Shown here one piece after another: positions 46,561 to 60,545 of a DNA stretch of 64,000 bases; within the stretch, counting starts at the first letter, position 1, and the number at the start of each line of letters is the position of its first letter. Below the pieces are notes generated by a model that worked only from the letters and a program-made list of their open reading frames with translations, did not search any database and had not been told where the DNA came from. The stretch is from the NCBI GenBank assembly GCA_960531495.1, contig OY482851.1, positions 13,108,319 through 13,172,318 on the forward strand, given 5' to 3'. A program made the position numbers and the translations under genes. This DNA comes from Zeus faber. Taxonomy: Eukaryota; Chordata; Actinopteri; Zeiformes; Zeidae.

Positions 46561-48083
46561 ATAAGCTGCTCTTTCCTGTAGGCGAGGCCTACGTTTTATG
46601 ATGCAATGAGATGAATTGATGCATGAATTGATATGAATACCATATCTTTATTTAACTATTGAATTGTAAAAAGAAAAACCTTCAATCACAGTGAAATTTT
46701 GACTCACTGATTTAACTCCAAGGCTGGTAATTGTTCGAATTTGAAAAAATGAACATTCAAAAAATATGCCGTGTTCCAGCAGAAATGTGTTGTTGTTGAT
46801 AAAAATGTTGCGCGCATACGTCCACATGCATGGAAAACCTGCTGAGGGACAGCTTTACGCTCATTAAATAAAGACAACAAACAGACGCATTATTCTGGAA
46901 GAGGCTCCGTCCGGGTCTCACCTGGAGGCGGTGCGGAGGGCCAAAACAGTCGGTATAGGCGGGGCGGGGGCACGGAGAAAGTGTTCTCCATTGCGTACGG
47001 TTCTGTTCCACACGCACTCCTCTCGTTCCATTAGGAGACGCGAGACGAGATAAAAACACCGTTCGGTCGCGCCCATCGCGGGCCCGCGCGTTGTGGGTAC
47101 CGTGCTGGGCGGCCGCCCAATCTGGCCTCGAGGAAGAGCCGCCCCTGGACAGCCCTATTGGTTCGATTGTGTCACATAAAAAAAGCTAAACTTTTTTTTG
47201 CGATTTGAAAATGTCTGTTATTTTGCACCAATCCGAAATATACACATACGGCAAAAAAATAACTACAATACAGATACACACTTGGTCTCACTCTAATGCA
47301 TGTACGAAACACACCCCCGCACGTGCAGGCTGTGTCGTGCGTAGTATCCAGGCTTCGTGATGAGAGCTCCATCGCTCTTGTGGTTTGGCCGCTATGAGAG
47401 GCACACACCTGTTTCCCACAGCTGTTCCCCATCGCAAGCTGTCGTCCTCCGCTCTCGGACCAGACGCTTCGGAGGCGACGGCTGCCCGACGCCGTAAATC
47501 ACGCGCTGGAAATCCAATCACCGCCGCAGCAGGCCTCATTAGAGACGGCCGGCCAATGGGAGTCGCCTTTAACCCGAAGCGCAGCGGGGTTTGTTTTTTT
47601 TTTCTCTTTTTCCGCGGCAGCCGCCCAAAATGCGTCAAAAGACGAGCATGCAAAGACAAGACACAGTCGACACGCGCAGGCCTCGTCAGAGCATGTTTAA
47701 ACTCGGACCACCGCTCAGACTCACTGGAACACACACGATTATGTCAGAGCTCGGGAAGAAAAGGAAAATGTGTTTTTTTCATTATGGGAGTGAATGTCGT
47801 GGCCCCCGGCCGCAGCTTTCACCGAGGTAATGGAAAACAGAGCACATCGTGCTGTTATTAGTGGCTATTGTTAGACAGAAGGAGTATTTCATTAGAGCAG
47901 GGAGCGAGAAGGACAGTTGCATGGATAAGGTGGATGGATAGATTTGAATTAGTGTTGGTGTTAGTTATTTACTTCTACTGCGAGTACTCATCATAATCAT
48001 AATCATTTGAACGCAATATCTTCCACTGATGTCTCCGGTGCTGCAAAGTGGACCTTGAGCTGACGTCATGTTTTTGTTCCCCA
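46561..48083. other. Presumed intron sequence with a perfect CRE
   Basis: AT-rich to 46880, GC-rich near 46900-47150 and 47440-47570. TGACGTCA at 48061-48068 is a perfect palindromic cAMP response element. No exon was recognised. Confidence 0.4.
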
Positions 48084-48598
48084 TCTCCCTCTCTTTGTCT
48101 GTCTGTCTATCTGTCTGTCTGTCGCTCTCTCTCTCTGTCACTCTCTCTGTCTGTCTGTCACTCTCTCTCGCTCTCACTGTCTCTCGCTCTCTGTCTGTCT
48201 GTCTGTCTCCCTCTGTTCGTGTCTCGCTCTCTTTGTCTGTTTGTCACTCTCTCTCGCTGTCACTGTCTGTCTCTCGCTCTCTGTCTGTCTGTCTCTGTCT
48301 GTCTGTCTATCTGTCTGTCTGTCTCTCTCTCTGTCTCTCTCTGTCTGTCTGTCTGCCTGTTTGTCTCTCTCTCTGTCGGTCTGTCTCTCTCGCTCTAGCT
48401 TTCTGTCTGTCTCTCATGCTCTGTCTGTCTGTCTCTCTCTCTCTGTCGGTCTGTCTCTCCCGCTCTCGCTTTCCGTCTTGTCTCTCATGCTCTCTCTGTC
48501 TGTCTGTATCTGTCGCTCTCTGTCTGTCCGTCTGTCTCCCGCTTTCGCTTTATGTCTGTCTGTCTCTCACTTGCTCTCTCTCTCTCTCTCTCTCTCTA
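48084..48598. repeat. (CTGT)n/(CTCT)n complex array of about 515 bp
   Basis: Interleaved CTGT, CTCT, CTCG and CTAT tetranucleotides, polypyrimidine-rich on the plus strand. All three plus frames are open and Ser/Leu/Cys-rich; these are artefacts. Confidence 0.97.
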
Positions 48599-48845
48599 AA
48601 TGCCACCACTTGACAAGTTACAGATGGATAAGGAGAAAAAAACCCTAGTATTGTATACCATGAAAGGGTTTGGGCTCCCGGAGGAAAACAGAGTGGGATA
48701 GATTACTGCTGATGGGGTAGACAGATAGAACGGACTGAGACGAGAACAATGAAAGAGCTGTCAATGCTGCCTCTGGCTGCGCCGCTCTAAGCCGCTTACA
48801 CTTGGAACTTCTCTCAGAGTTATAGAAATTCCTCTGCCATTGATT

Positions 48846-48876
<31 letters not shown>

Positions 48877-48931
48877 TACATATATAGGGTATACGGGTAT
48901 ACCAGCCCTATATATATATATATATATATAA
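48846..48931. repeat. (TA)n arrays
   Basis: Two TA arrays (48846-48871 and 48909-48931) around a GGGTATAC-rich spacer. Confidence 0.92.
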
Positions 48932-48939
48932 TGTGTAAT

Positions 48940-49407
48940 TTAGGGCTGGATATTGACAAATACCTTGAAATCTCTAATTCAAGGATATATTTATACATAC
49001 AGTATATATATATAATGGTGTAATTAATATATATCTATAATGGTGGATATATAGTATATATCCACCATCATATATATATAATGGCCTATAATGTCTATTA
49101 GGGCTGAACGATATTGACAAATATCTTGAAATCTCTCATTCAAAAATATATTTTTTTCCATGGGGGGTGCCTTCATAAGATAATTATACACACAAGAAAT
49201 ATTAGAGAAACAATCCTTAGTAATGTGGATTTCAGGTGAATAAGTTAGGGGCATGGATTAGAACATCTTGTCTATGAAGTTCAGAAAATCACATTACTTT
49301 AATGTAATGTAGTCCTATAGAGGACATTTTGAAATATTTATTACAATATCCAGCCTCATACCACGGCATCGATATAATAAGGGTTTATCACGATATCACC
49401 CAGCCTG
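48940..49407. mobile_element. MITE with a partial duplicate copy of its left end
   Basis: The complete-looking copy at 49100-49407 runs from GGGCTGAACGATATTGAC to the inverted end ATATCACCCAGCC. A separate partial copy of the first 45 bp (GGGCTGGATATTGACAAATA, then CTTGAAATCTCTAATTCA) lies at 48940-48984, with TA-rich DNA between them. Confidence 0.7.
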
Positions 49408-49695
49408 AGAGTCTGATGTGCCTGCGTCTGCCACACCAACCATTATTCTAATTTCACCTTTTTATAGTGAAGCTTAAGATAGAGCGGCCCTTTTTTAATA
49501 AGCTTGGCGCTTTAATGTCGGCTTTTGGGTCATCACGTTCCACAACTCCTCATCAGGCTTCTTTAGAGTTGGGACCCCGTGAGGTGAGGGGGTTACCCGC
49601 GTCGCTCTATCTGAGCCAGGGATCTGTCGAGCGATGTGCACCGTTTGTCCTCCCTTTTTTATGTCTTTCTGGTTTTCTTCCTCACGTCTTTGTGC

Positions 49696-49829
49696 CTCTC
49701 TCTCTCTCTCTCTCCCTCTCTCTCTCTCTCCCTCTCTCTCTCTCTCTCTCCCTCTCTCTCTCTCCACCTCCCTCTCCCTCTCTCCCTCTACCTCTCTCTC
49801 TCTCTCTCTCTCTCCCTCTCTCTCTCTCG
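49696..49829. repeat. (CT)n microsatellite of about 134 bp
   Basis: CT array with regular CCT interruptions; polypyrimidine on the plus strand. Confidence 0.97.
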
Positions 49830-50579
49830 CTCTATTGTTTGTCTCTGCCTTCCTGGATGTATCGGTCTCTCTTTCTGTCGCTCAACCTGCCTCTCTATCA
49901 CCAGTGGGAGTGCTGAAAAAGTAGAGGAACATCGGGGTTGGATATATATATTGATATAGGAATGAAGGAGACGAAAGAGTTTTGCGTATGTTTAAAAAAA
50001 CACTGTGTATCTCAGGAAAGTGTAGGTACTGCAGCTGGTAATCAGTAAACTGGTGAGGACCAACGTGAATCAGCTTGTTATCATAATCAAGACGCTCGCC
50101 TTGCTTTTTCCGGGTGTTTTTTCCAGAGTAGGCGCAAATGGATCCCGGGGTGATATGATGTGTTTGGTGAGGGACGGAAAGAGGATGATACAGCGATGCA
50201 GCGAGCTTGACTTGGATCAATAGCCTTGCATCGAGAGGGAGCGAGGGATCCGTTTTCTCAGAGCTGCAGTGAGAAATGTGCTGTACTGTTATGTACACTT
50301 ACAGCCGCTCTAATTATCCTGGTTTGTAGCCTGGTGTGTGTGCGTGCCTGCGTTCGCCAATTGCCTGTCGCAGGGGAGTATTGCAGGGGTCATGCACAGT
50401 GTAGCCCGGCTCTTGTTTACCGTGAATTACGTCTCACCCCTCCTTCATTCCTCCCTGTCTAGGTAAGTGACACCTCTGCAAGGGTTTTGCCAGAATACCA
50501 CACGCTGCTTTAAGGTTTCACTCAATCGCTGCTGAAGATGCGATGGCTGATGCTTCCTCTCCAGGGCTTGGACTCTCAT
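49830..50579. other. Presumed intron sequence, no exon seen
   Basis: Mixed sequence; frames at 49882-50298 (minus) have no recognised motif. Confidence 0.4.
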
Positions 50580-51198
50580 GCTGCTTTCACACATGAACTC
50601 CAGACAACGTCCGGATAATCAGGTGCGGACAGTGTCCGGAGTCGCCCTTTCACACACACGCAGCGAACAACAGGAGATTGTCCGTATCAGACGCGTTCAC
50701 ACCTACTGGAAATACTCCGTTTGGTTTAGGCGAAGGGCGGGGCCTGGGTGAGGGGCGTGCAGGAGGCAGGACGTGACGCAATGACGCTGCAGAGTTTCAC
50801 TGCACACCCAAGACCTATCTTCTTTTGCGCTGATACTCCATGTATTCCGCAAAATAAATGAAAGAGTGGAAAGGAATATCAAGGGAGCCAGAAAGGAGTA
50901 GGAAGCAGCTACAGTATGCCCGGTGCACGAAGATCACCGGAGAAAGAAAGCCGCAGCGTTGTGGATCCGTGTCCGGCAGCACCGTGAGTCCCATGATGGA
51001 GACTTCCATCAGGACGCGGCACGCCCACGCGCTCGCTGGACAATCGCCTGCTTTGTTCACACGCACCGCTCAATCGGACGTTACGCAGATGTTGTGCTCG
51101 GCCGATGGTCGGGTAAAGCCTGTTTAATGTCCGGTCCGACTGACTCGGACGACTGCGTCCGCACATACAGCATGCAGATTTTGACGTGTGGAAGCAGC
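50580..51198. mobile_element. Putative MITE with GCTGCTTTCACACA termini
   Basis: The left end GCTGCTTTCACACATGA mirrors the right end TGTGGAAGCAGC. Internal GTCCGGA-type motifs also recur near both ends. The body of about 620 bp is non-coding and CpG-rich. A target duplication is not clear. Confidence 0.6.
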
Positions 51199-52974
<1,776 letters not shown>

Positions 52975-52977
<3 letters not shown>

Positions 52978-53848
52978 TTTGTCTATATATTTGCGTTTCC
53001 CTCCATGTGTTTGCCTTTGCAGAGAAGGCAACTGGCTTGGCAGTTTTAGGTATTTGTACTTTGAGGGGTTTCGAGGGGGGGGGGTGGCGCTAATGTATGG
53101 GAGTGTGCGTACCTTGCACCACAATGCAGCAGCTCAAGGAGGTATGGAGTCAGCAGTTCCCCACACTCTTTCAGTTCCCTCTTTCTTTTTTTCCCTCTCC
53201 TTATCTATGCTATGCAGTTGATAAGAGCTTTATTTAGGCACTACTCTGTGTTTTGCTGATGTGCTTACCTGATAAATAATAACGGTACATGGTACATCCA
53301 CGCCGGATGGATTGGAATATCATAACAATAAAAGAAAATGTCTTGATAAATGTACAACACTATTGAATTGGTGTATTTTATTTTAACATTTAAAATAAAT
53401 ACACGTTATTCTATATTTTATTTTACTTTTAACTAGAATCTAAAATTTTTATGCATTTGGTGGAGTTTCCCCTTAGAGTTGTTTCTCAAATTTTTCTCCA
53501 CTGCATGCAAAATGCAAATTTTCGTAGGACCTCACTGTCTCACTGTTTTGACAAACCGTCGAGGATGAATGGTTCCTCCTTTTAGGCCTGGTTTGGACAA
53601 AAGAAGGCCTTTGCGATAATACTGTGATGAACACTCATCATTTTCCAGTGTGAATCCAGACTCTGTGCAGGGGTTCCATCCACCCATTGTCAAGATTTTC
53701 GTCTTTTTTAACAATTTCACAATATATTATTTTCTACTCGTGCTTCAGTGAGACAGTAGCTGTGGTCAGCTACAGAATACAGGGTGAAGCTGGAAGGAAT
53801 CACCGTGTTGAACTGAAAGACACATCCAGACTATCGATTGCTTAACCA
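52975..53848. other. Presumed intron sequence, no exon seen
   Basis: Mixed to AT-rich, no recognisable feature apart from a G run near 53080. Confidence 0.4.
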
Positions 53849-54289
53849 ATATAATAATAATAATAATAATACTACTACTAGTACTATGACAACTACTATG
53901 ACTACTACTAATAATAATACTATAACCACTACTAATACTAATACTATGACTACTACTACTACTAATACTATGACTACTACTGCTACTAATACTAATGCTT
54001 TGACTACTACTACTAATACTGTAGTACTACTACTTCTACTAATAATAATAATACTATAACTACTAAAACTAATACTAATACTGTGACTACTACTAATACT
54101 AATCCTGTGACTACTACTAATTATAATACTATGACTAATACTAATATTGTACTACTACTAATACAATACTATGACTACTACTACTACAACTACTAATACT
54201 AATACTGTACTACTACTACTACTAGTACTACTATTAATACTATGACTTCTACTACTAATACTAATACTGTAATACCACTACTAATACTG

Positions 54290-54324
<35 letters not shown>

Positions 54325-54350
54325 ATAATAATAATAATAAAAATAATAAA
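53849..54350. repeat. (ACT)n/(AAT)n trinucleotide array of about 500 bp
   Basis: A long compound array of ACT, AAT and TGACTACT-type higher-order units. The Thr/Asn-rich open frame at 53838-54059 is an artefact. Confidence 0.97.
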
Positions 54351-54700
54351 TATAGCTGCAGGCAGCAATACACAGGGTCCATTATCAACACCAATTCTAA
54401 AATGTTCAAGTTCCCCTGGAACGTAGCCTCAGTTCGTGCTGTCGCTGGTCTTTACATCAGCGTTACGTCTAAAACAAGTTACATTTCCAAGTTTCCAATG
54501 AGCGCAGCATCGGCTCACACAGTTTGTAACAACAAAGAGTCTCCACCACCCACTAGAGATATAGCGGTATAAACCGTTTGAAGGAATAACACGACATCAA
54601 GCAACCACGGTTCTGATCCGTAAGCCTCCCCGTGTAATACCGTGCCCACGGTATAAATTTATGTTGCAAAAATTTGTTTATGTTGCAAAAGGATGTAAAC
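54351..54700. mobile_element. Possible dispersed repeat beginning ATATAGCTGCAGGCAGCAAT
   Basis: The opening motif resembles a dispersed fish repeat that often abuts A/T-rich tandem DNA. The body contains GTTCAAGTTCCCCTGG and AGTCTCCACCACCCACTAGAG. The family and right end are not established. Confidence 0.35.
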
Positions 54701-57700
54701 TTTTATTCACCCTCACCTTAGCCGACGCATTCCGCCATCTTTGTTTACAGCGGCAGAAGTGCTTTACGCCTATATTTTACGATGCGGTGCTTTCCGTTAC
54801 TTGTTTACGTTGTATTTGTTTACTACTGTAAACAAACATAGCTGAATGGGAAATAACTCATTGGATGGATTATTTCAGCATTTAGCCGTCTGCTACTGTG
54901 CAGTGACAACATAAGGTGAGGTGAATTCAAGTTTACATCTTCAATTTTGCTAATAAGTTCTATTTTAATATATATAGAGTCCGTAGCTGCAACAGTTGTC
55001 CTGTTCCAGGCACTTTTAGCCCGAAAAGTGCCAAGAAAAATAATAAGAACCCTAACAATGACAATAGTATAATAACACATTACAATAATAATAATAATTA
55101 TTCATTTTATTTGTATAACATTAAAATCACGTGGGCCAAAAAAGCATGCATGAATCAAAAATTATAGTAAGTAAATCTTGGCCAAAATCACCACATACAC
55201 TATTATCTTGAAAGTTATAAGATCTGGAATTACAACATACTACAATGAAAATTATGTCACGAAAGATACATTTTTTAAAAACAAACCAAAAATATGTGTA
55301 ATAAAGCCAAAAATAATCAAACCTCTGTGCTTTCTGCATTTTTGTGACTCTCGTTGACAGTCGACTCGCCAGATATCCTTCAGTAAGGTCAGAGCTCGGC
55401 CCTTTTGATCCCATGCAATCCCAAACATTGTGGGTGGTTTTTCCTTGGCCGGCCCTCTTAACCCTTCATCTAAATATACAGTATATACTAGACTGTATAT
55501 ATACACACAGACACACAGCTAACCCCTCTCTCTCAGTACACACAGAGATATTTCTCATAGACACACACGATTACTCATGGTGACATCTGGTGCCGCGAGC
55601 AGGACGGCTCTGACGACGTCAGAGCGCGGGTTGTGTGCCGTGGCCTCGGATGTTTCCACGTGTCGCCGCGTGTCATCAAAGTTCCCTCCGACGCCCCTTG
55701 ACCTCTGACACTTTCTGAGACTGAGTGGCGCGTCGCTAGCGAGACGGACGGATAGATGGATGGGAGCGACGGTGAGAGGGTCACCTTCCGTGGAACGGTT
55801 TCTCCGCCCTCACGTTGGCTTTCAGAAAGACTTTGTCGGGGCCTTAAGAGCCCGTCCTTCCATCCCCCCTCCCTCCCCTCCCTCGCTCCCTCCCCTCCCT
55901 CGCTCCCTCCTGAGTGTCCTACAACACTTCACCTACTAAATCATTTATTACTGGAGCTGTCTGCATTCCCGCCTCCCCCCCCCCCCCCCCTCCTCCCCTA
56001 TCTTCCCTTCTCTTCTCTTCCAAACACTTCTCCTCCAGACACATCTATCAGACCACCGGAACTCTCGTGTGTCATTCATCTTTTTTTGGGGGGGGGCAAT
56101 GACGCGCGGGCGGTGACCTTCCTCTGCTCTCTACAGTAGAATATGTCACATTTCTGTCTCGGCCCGTGTGCCGCCCTCCTAGCTCTCCCCGCGCTCGTCT
56201 CTGACCCCCGGGTCAGCGCCTGGCCGCCAAGCGCCCCCTGGGCTGACAGGTTTCATTTGTTGTAGCTAAGGTGTGAATGGGGGGGGGGGTTAAGGATTGA
56301 CTTTTAAATGTCATGGGAGCCATGATGACAGCAGGCAGCGGACGGGCGCGGCAGGGGGCGTCTCTGGCGGCTCATACGGTATCACAATCACTAATGGTTC
56401 TAGTAATCATAGAAAAGGCTTCTGGTAAAAAAAAAAAACAACAAACAAAACATCTGCTTTGGGGGTGAGTTTGGGGTGTTTTAATTTGATCTATGTTGAT
56501 GAGGACATTATGAATTCTGCACATCTTGACTTAATCGTAAATGGCATGGTATGTAGGCGTGCGATAAGCAATACATTTCCTGTTTGTGTGGTAAATGATA
56601 ATTGACCTGACTGAAGAGAGGTTAATTGGATGCAACGAAAGCAATGATGTATTATTATTTTTTATTTTTTGTCTTGTTTATTTGTTCATTCGTTAATTCA
56701 TTAATTCATTCATTCGCCTATCTGCTAATTGAAACGCGTCAGGATAGTGTCACCTCCATGCAGCACTGTGCACATGAACCAGTCCCTTCGCCCATTCTAT
56801 TTTTCGGTACTTTGCTTTGTTTGACTACTTATGCAGCCATTTCCCCAAAGTTTGCAGACATAATGTCATTGGCTGAACTGGGATAATTTTACTGTCTGGC
56901 TGCCTCCTCCTAACCTATAATTAATTTAACAGTTTAATGTCTCACAACTCCCCCCCCCAACCGTTCCCTCCAACACGCCATGCCGTTTCATAATGCATGC
57001 CTTTTAATGGGATTTGGTGCCGTGGAAAAGGCACGGAAGAAATGCCCTGCAACGAATTGACATTATGCAATTATCTCTCCAACATGAGTCATTCATTACT
57101 TTTATTCAATGCCCTTATTGTTAACCTACCCTCTCTTATATACTGTACCAATGACTTATCTGTAGACTTTTTGTTTGTGTATGTATGTTTGTGTATGTAC
57201 TCTTCGAAGAATGCAATGGTTTTCTGTTTTCTATTTTATTTTTTTATTTTTTTATTTATTTTTTTCATTTTATTGCTTTCTTATTTAGGGGAAAAAAATG
57301 TTTAAGTGCTCTATGAAATTAAACCTGGTTGCCTCGTATCTCTCTGCCCGAAAGCCGCACCGCCTATATCCCTTCCTGTGGCCTCTATCCGATTGTGGGA
57401 GGGTAAGGCATGCAGACATGCGGAGTGCTGTAATGAGGAGAGTGGGTGAGACCCTCCCTCAGCCTGAGGAGCTCGCCTCGTGGCGTCGTGCAGGCAGGCA
57501 CGCCGCTCAGGAGCGTGTTCACCGAATCTGCACCTGCTCCGGGACCGCTGATCCACTGATCCACTACCTGATCCTGCGTGCTGACCTCTGTCCCAAAACA
57601 ACGCACCACAGGGATGCAAATAGAAGTGCCACATTTTTTAAGGTCATTTTTTAAGAACAGATGGTTCACCTGAGGCAGCATGGATATGTCAACATTAAGC

Positions 57701-58100
57701 CGCTCAGCAGGGCTCTTTGTTTTTCTCTTTATTTGTAGAACATTCTTATCCTTCCCTGCTTTCACCAACAAGTGACATGAATACAAAGTAGGGTACAATT
57801 TTCGAGTGTGAATTATCCAATTTGCAATCTGGCTTTAGGGTTGTGCTTTAAAATGTAATTCATAAATATCAAAATAAGCAAGTGAAGATTTATTTGAGAA
57901 TGTTTCCTGCCAGTGAAGTTTCTATGAATAATTTTTTTCTGACTGTGTGACATTTGGCTGAGGCATTAAGAAGCTTAAAACCTTTATGTGATTTCCTCCT
58001 TTTCCTCCATGTACTTTGTAAACAGGCACAGCTTACCGTACGACAGGCTAATAATAGTATGTAACATATCATATCAATATGTAATGAACACATAAAAACT
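54701..58100. other. Presumed intron sequence, no exon seen
   Basis: AT-rich to 55500. Pyrimidine-rich with a C run of about 14 nt at 55977-55990. A G run lies near 56281. Repeat-poor AT-rich DNA with ATTAATTTAA-type motifs lies at 56480-57170. A T-rich stretch is at 57215-57275. The 57300-57600 part is repeat-free and mixed. No exon, RNA gene or transposon was recognised. Confidence 0.45.
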
Positions 58101-58153
58101 GTGTGTGTGTGTGTGTGTGCGTGTTTGCGTGTGTGCGTGCGTGCGTGTGTGTG
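58101..58153. repeat. (TG)n microsatellite with CG variants
   Basis: TG array grading into TGCG units. Confidence 0.95.
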
Positions 58154-59259
58154 GAAAGTATCATATTGAAAAACATAATATATACACAATATTTTTTCTG
58201 GGTTCTTTTACAAAATTACGTTATGAATAGTCACACTATATGTTTATTAGGTAGATAGTTATTTTTTCTCCAATTGATGGCTTATATAATGTCATAGGCA
58301 CGCATGTAGCTTCAACCCGCACCTGTAAGTCATTAGCATATCGCCTGATATCACCATTGGGTCATATCGCCCCCCTGAGACATCACTAATCACACCCAGA
58401 TAGATACTCAATCCGTCCGGTGCTGTGATTACGGCTCAGAGTGTTCAGCCGGTGCAGAAGGGAGCCATGCAAGCACCGATGCTGCCACAATGACACAACA
58501 CTGGTGCATTGCAGGAGAAGTCTATTTTTGGAGAGGCGGAGCAACGGAGCTGACACAATGGCTGGGAAATGGAAGGCCTGGTTGTGTTGCCTTGGACGGA
58601 CGGATTATCTCGGTGTAGGTGTAGGAGCATACAGCATGGGCTTGAGGGATTATGTGGTCTGTGTGGGGGCTGGTAAAGGATGGTGTACGTTGACTCACCG
58701 GTTTATTCTAAACACATGTCTGCACAAGTTTACTTTAGAACAGTTCAAGCTGAGGACCATTTTCCCTTTTTGAAGTAGTGCGCAACTGTGCGGCCATAAA
58801 TCTGTTTGAACTACAGTAGTAATGTGAGATCACACTGCACCGAAAACAGCAAGAGCCTTCTTCTGTAAATGCAGTCGATGGTACTGACTAGTATCCCGTC
58901 TCCTCAGAGAATATTTGGTTCTGATAGGCTGATGGTTTGCGTTGATTTGATGAGTGACAGATAGCGGCATCACTCATTTAGAAAGTTGTTGAACAACAAT
59001 GTCATCTGCTGCAATCAGTGTTAATTAATTATATGAATATAAACATCTATATTCAGCGAGTTAGATCAGTGTTTCTCATATGGGGTACTGAAAAAAAAAC
59101 ATAAAACAATTTTGGTTATATATGTTTTAAAAAAACACATAAAGCACACATACAGTACATCATTTAGATACATTTTCATTTTTTTCTCTTCCAATGCCAG
59201 TGAAGGTGGTACTGAGCTGAAAAAAGGTCTTAAGAGGTGGTACACTGCTAAAACACTGC
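58154..59259. other. Presumed intron sequence, no exon seen
   Basis: Mixed, AT-rich at the right side. Nothing recognised. Confidence 0.4.
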
Positions 59260-59635
59260 TTGGGCAAACTTGGTGGGCATGGGGGCCCCGTCAGCTCATC
59301 TGCATGGTGGGTGGTTCTGGCGGGGTGCCCGTCCGTCAGCGTCAGACCTGGCTCCGGGCCTGGGGTCCGTGCCTAGCGTCCGTGGCCCGGTTTCTGTGCC
59401 TGCGTCTCATGCCTGCACACGGGGGTGGGTTGTATGTGTGCACTCCCGGGGTGCAGGGCCTCCTCGCACTCTCTGGGACTGGTTTATGCTCCTTGGGGGG
59501 CCGTGAGTTGGTGTTGCTCCGCGGGCTCCCAGCTTCTCCGGGGGCCAGGGGGTCTTCTTTGGCTGCGGCGCGGCTGCGGTACTCAAGGGTGGCTGCTGGG
59601 CCTTTTCTGCTGCTTGGAGGCGTTACGATATAATT
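59260..59635. other. GC-rich island in AT-rich surroundings, probable dispersed repeat
   Basis: About 375 bp rich in GGGGCC, GGCCTGGGG and CCGGGGGCC motifs with sharp borders into AT-rich DNA on both sides; a CA array begins about 60 bp to the right. Open frames on both strands have no recognised domain. The look is of an inserted repeat copy rather than an exon. Confidence 0.4.
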
Positions 59636-59695
59636 CTGACCCCATACACAAGAACTAATTGGGACAAGCAACGTAAACTCACCAGTGGACACATC

Positions 59696-59704
59696 ACACA
59701 CACA

Positions 59705-59757
<53 letters not shown>

Positions 59758-59766
59758 ATACACATA
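59696..59766. repeat. (CA)n microsatellite
   Basis: CA array with TA variants near both ends. Confidence 0.97.
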
Positions 59767-59941
59767 CTGGCGGACACATCACAGGCACACCACCAGCACC
59801 TTCTTTGAACACACTTTCGAACACCCTCCTGATTACATCCTTCTCCTTTTCTCCCTTATTTACTGGCATAGCTATAACAGGAAGAGGCCACGTGCCGAAG
59901 TGCTGTTTGACTTAATTCAGTTTTGTCGATACATGTTAGCC

Positions 59942-59971
59942 TGATGTTATATATATTTATATATATAACAT

Positions 59972-60053
<82 letters not shown>
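59942..60053. repeat. Perfect 14-bp palindrome, (TG)n and (TA)n array
   Basis: TGATGTTATATATA, a 4-nt loop and its exact complement occupy 59942-59973. They are followed by a short TG run (to about 59987) and a pure TA array to 60053. Confidence 0.95.
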
Positions 60054-60057
<4 letters not shown>

Positions 60058-60545
60058 TTTTCCAGGTACGTGTTGTCTGTTTCTATTTTTATTTGTCTCT
60101 CCTGTGGTCATTCTCCCCCTCTTGAAGTAGTATTAGTAATTAGTTGTTTATAGACCAAAACATGGTAAAATAGTTCACAAAAGGGCGGGGTTGGTGGTGG
60201 TTCAGTGTTACAAAAAGCTGTGCTCATGTCGTCCACAGGACAGAGTTATTGCAGCGGTTCTTGATGATTAAGGAATGAATAAAGAGTTGCATTGCAAGTT
60301 GAGAAGTTGAACTCCACTTGCAGACTAACTCTGTCCTGGATGGAATAGCAAACAAATACTCTGTGTTGTATGCAAAGCATGCTGACAACACAGGTTAAAA
60401 AAAAAGTTAAAGTTAGATGATAAGAGGGAAAATTAGTTTTACATGCATAGCTGAGATTTCAGCTCATGGAGTGCAGCACACAAAAAAAGCATAAAGCAGT
60501 GGGCATGCCAAACAAATAGCTTTGCATAACTTTTAATTAGTAGCG
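60054..60545. other. Presumed intron sequence, no exon seen
   Basis: AT-rich mixed DNA without recognisable feature. Confidence 0.4.

Noticed and set aside
48068..48613. 181-codon Ser/Leu/Cys-rich frame
   Set aside because: It is an artefact of the CTGT/CTCT array; the other two plus frames are equally open.
59112..59633. 173-codon frame over the GC-rich island
   Set aside because: It crosses the composition boundary, has no domain, and the island looks like a dispersed repeat.
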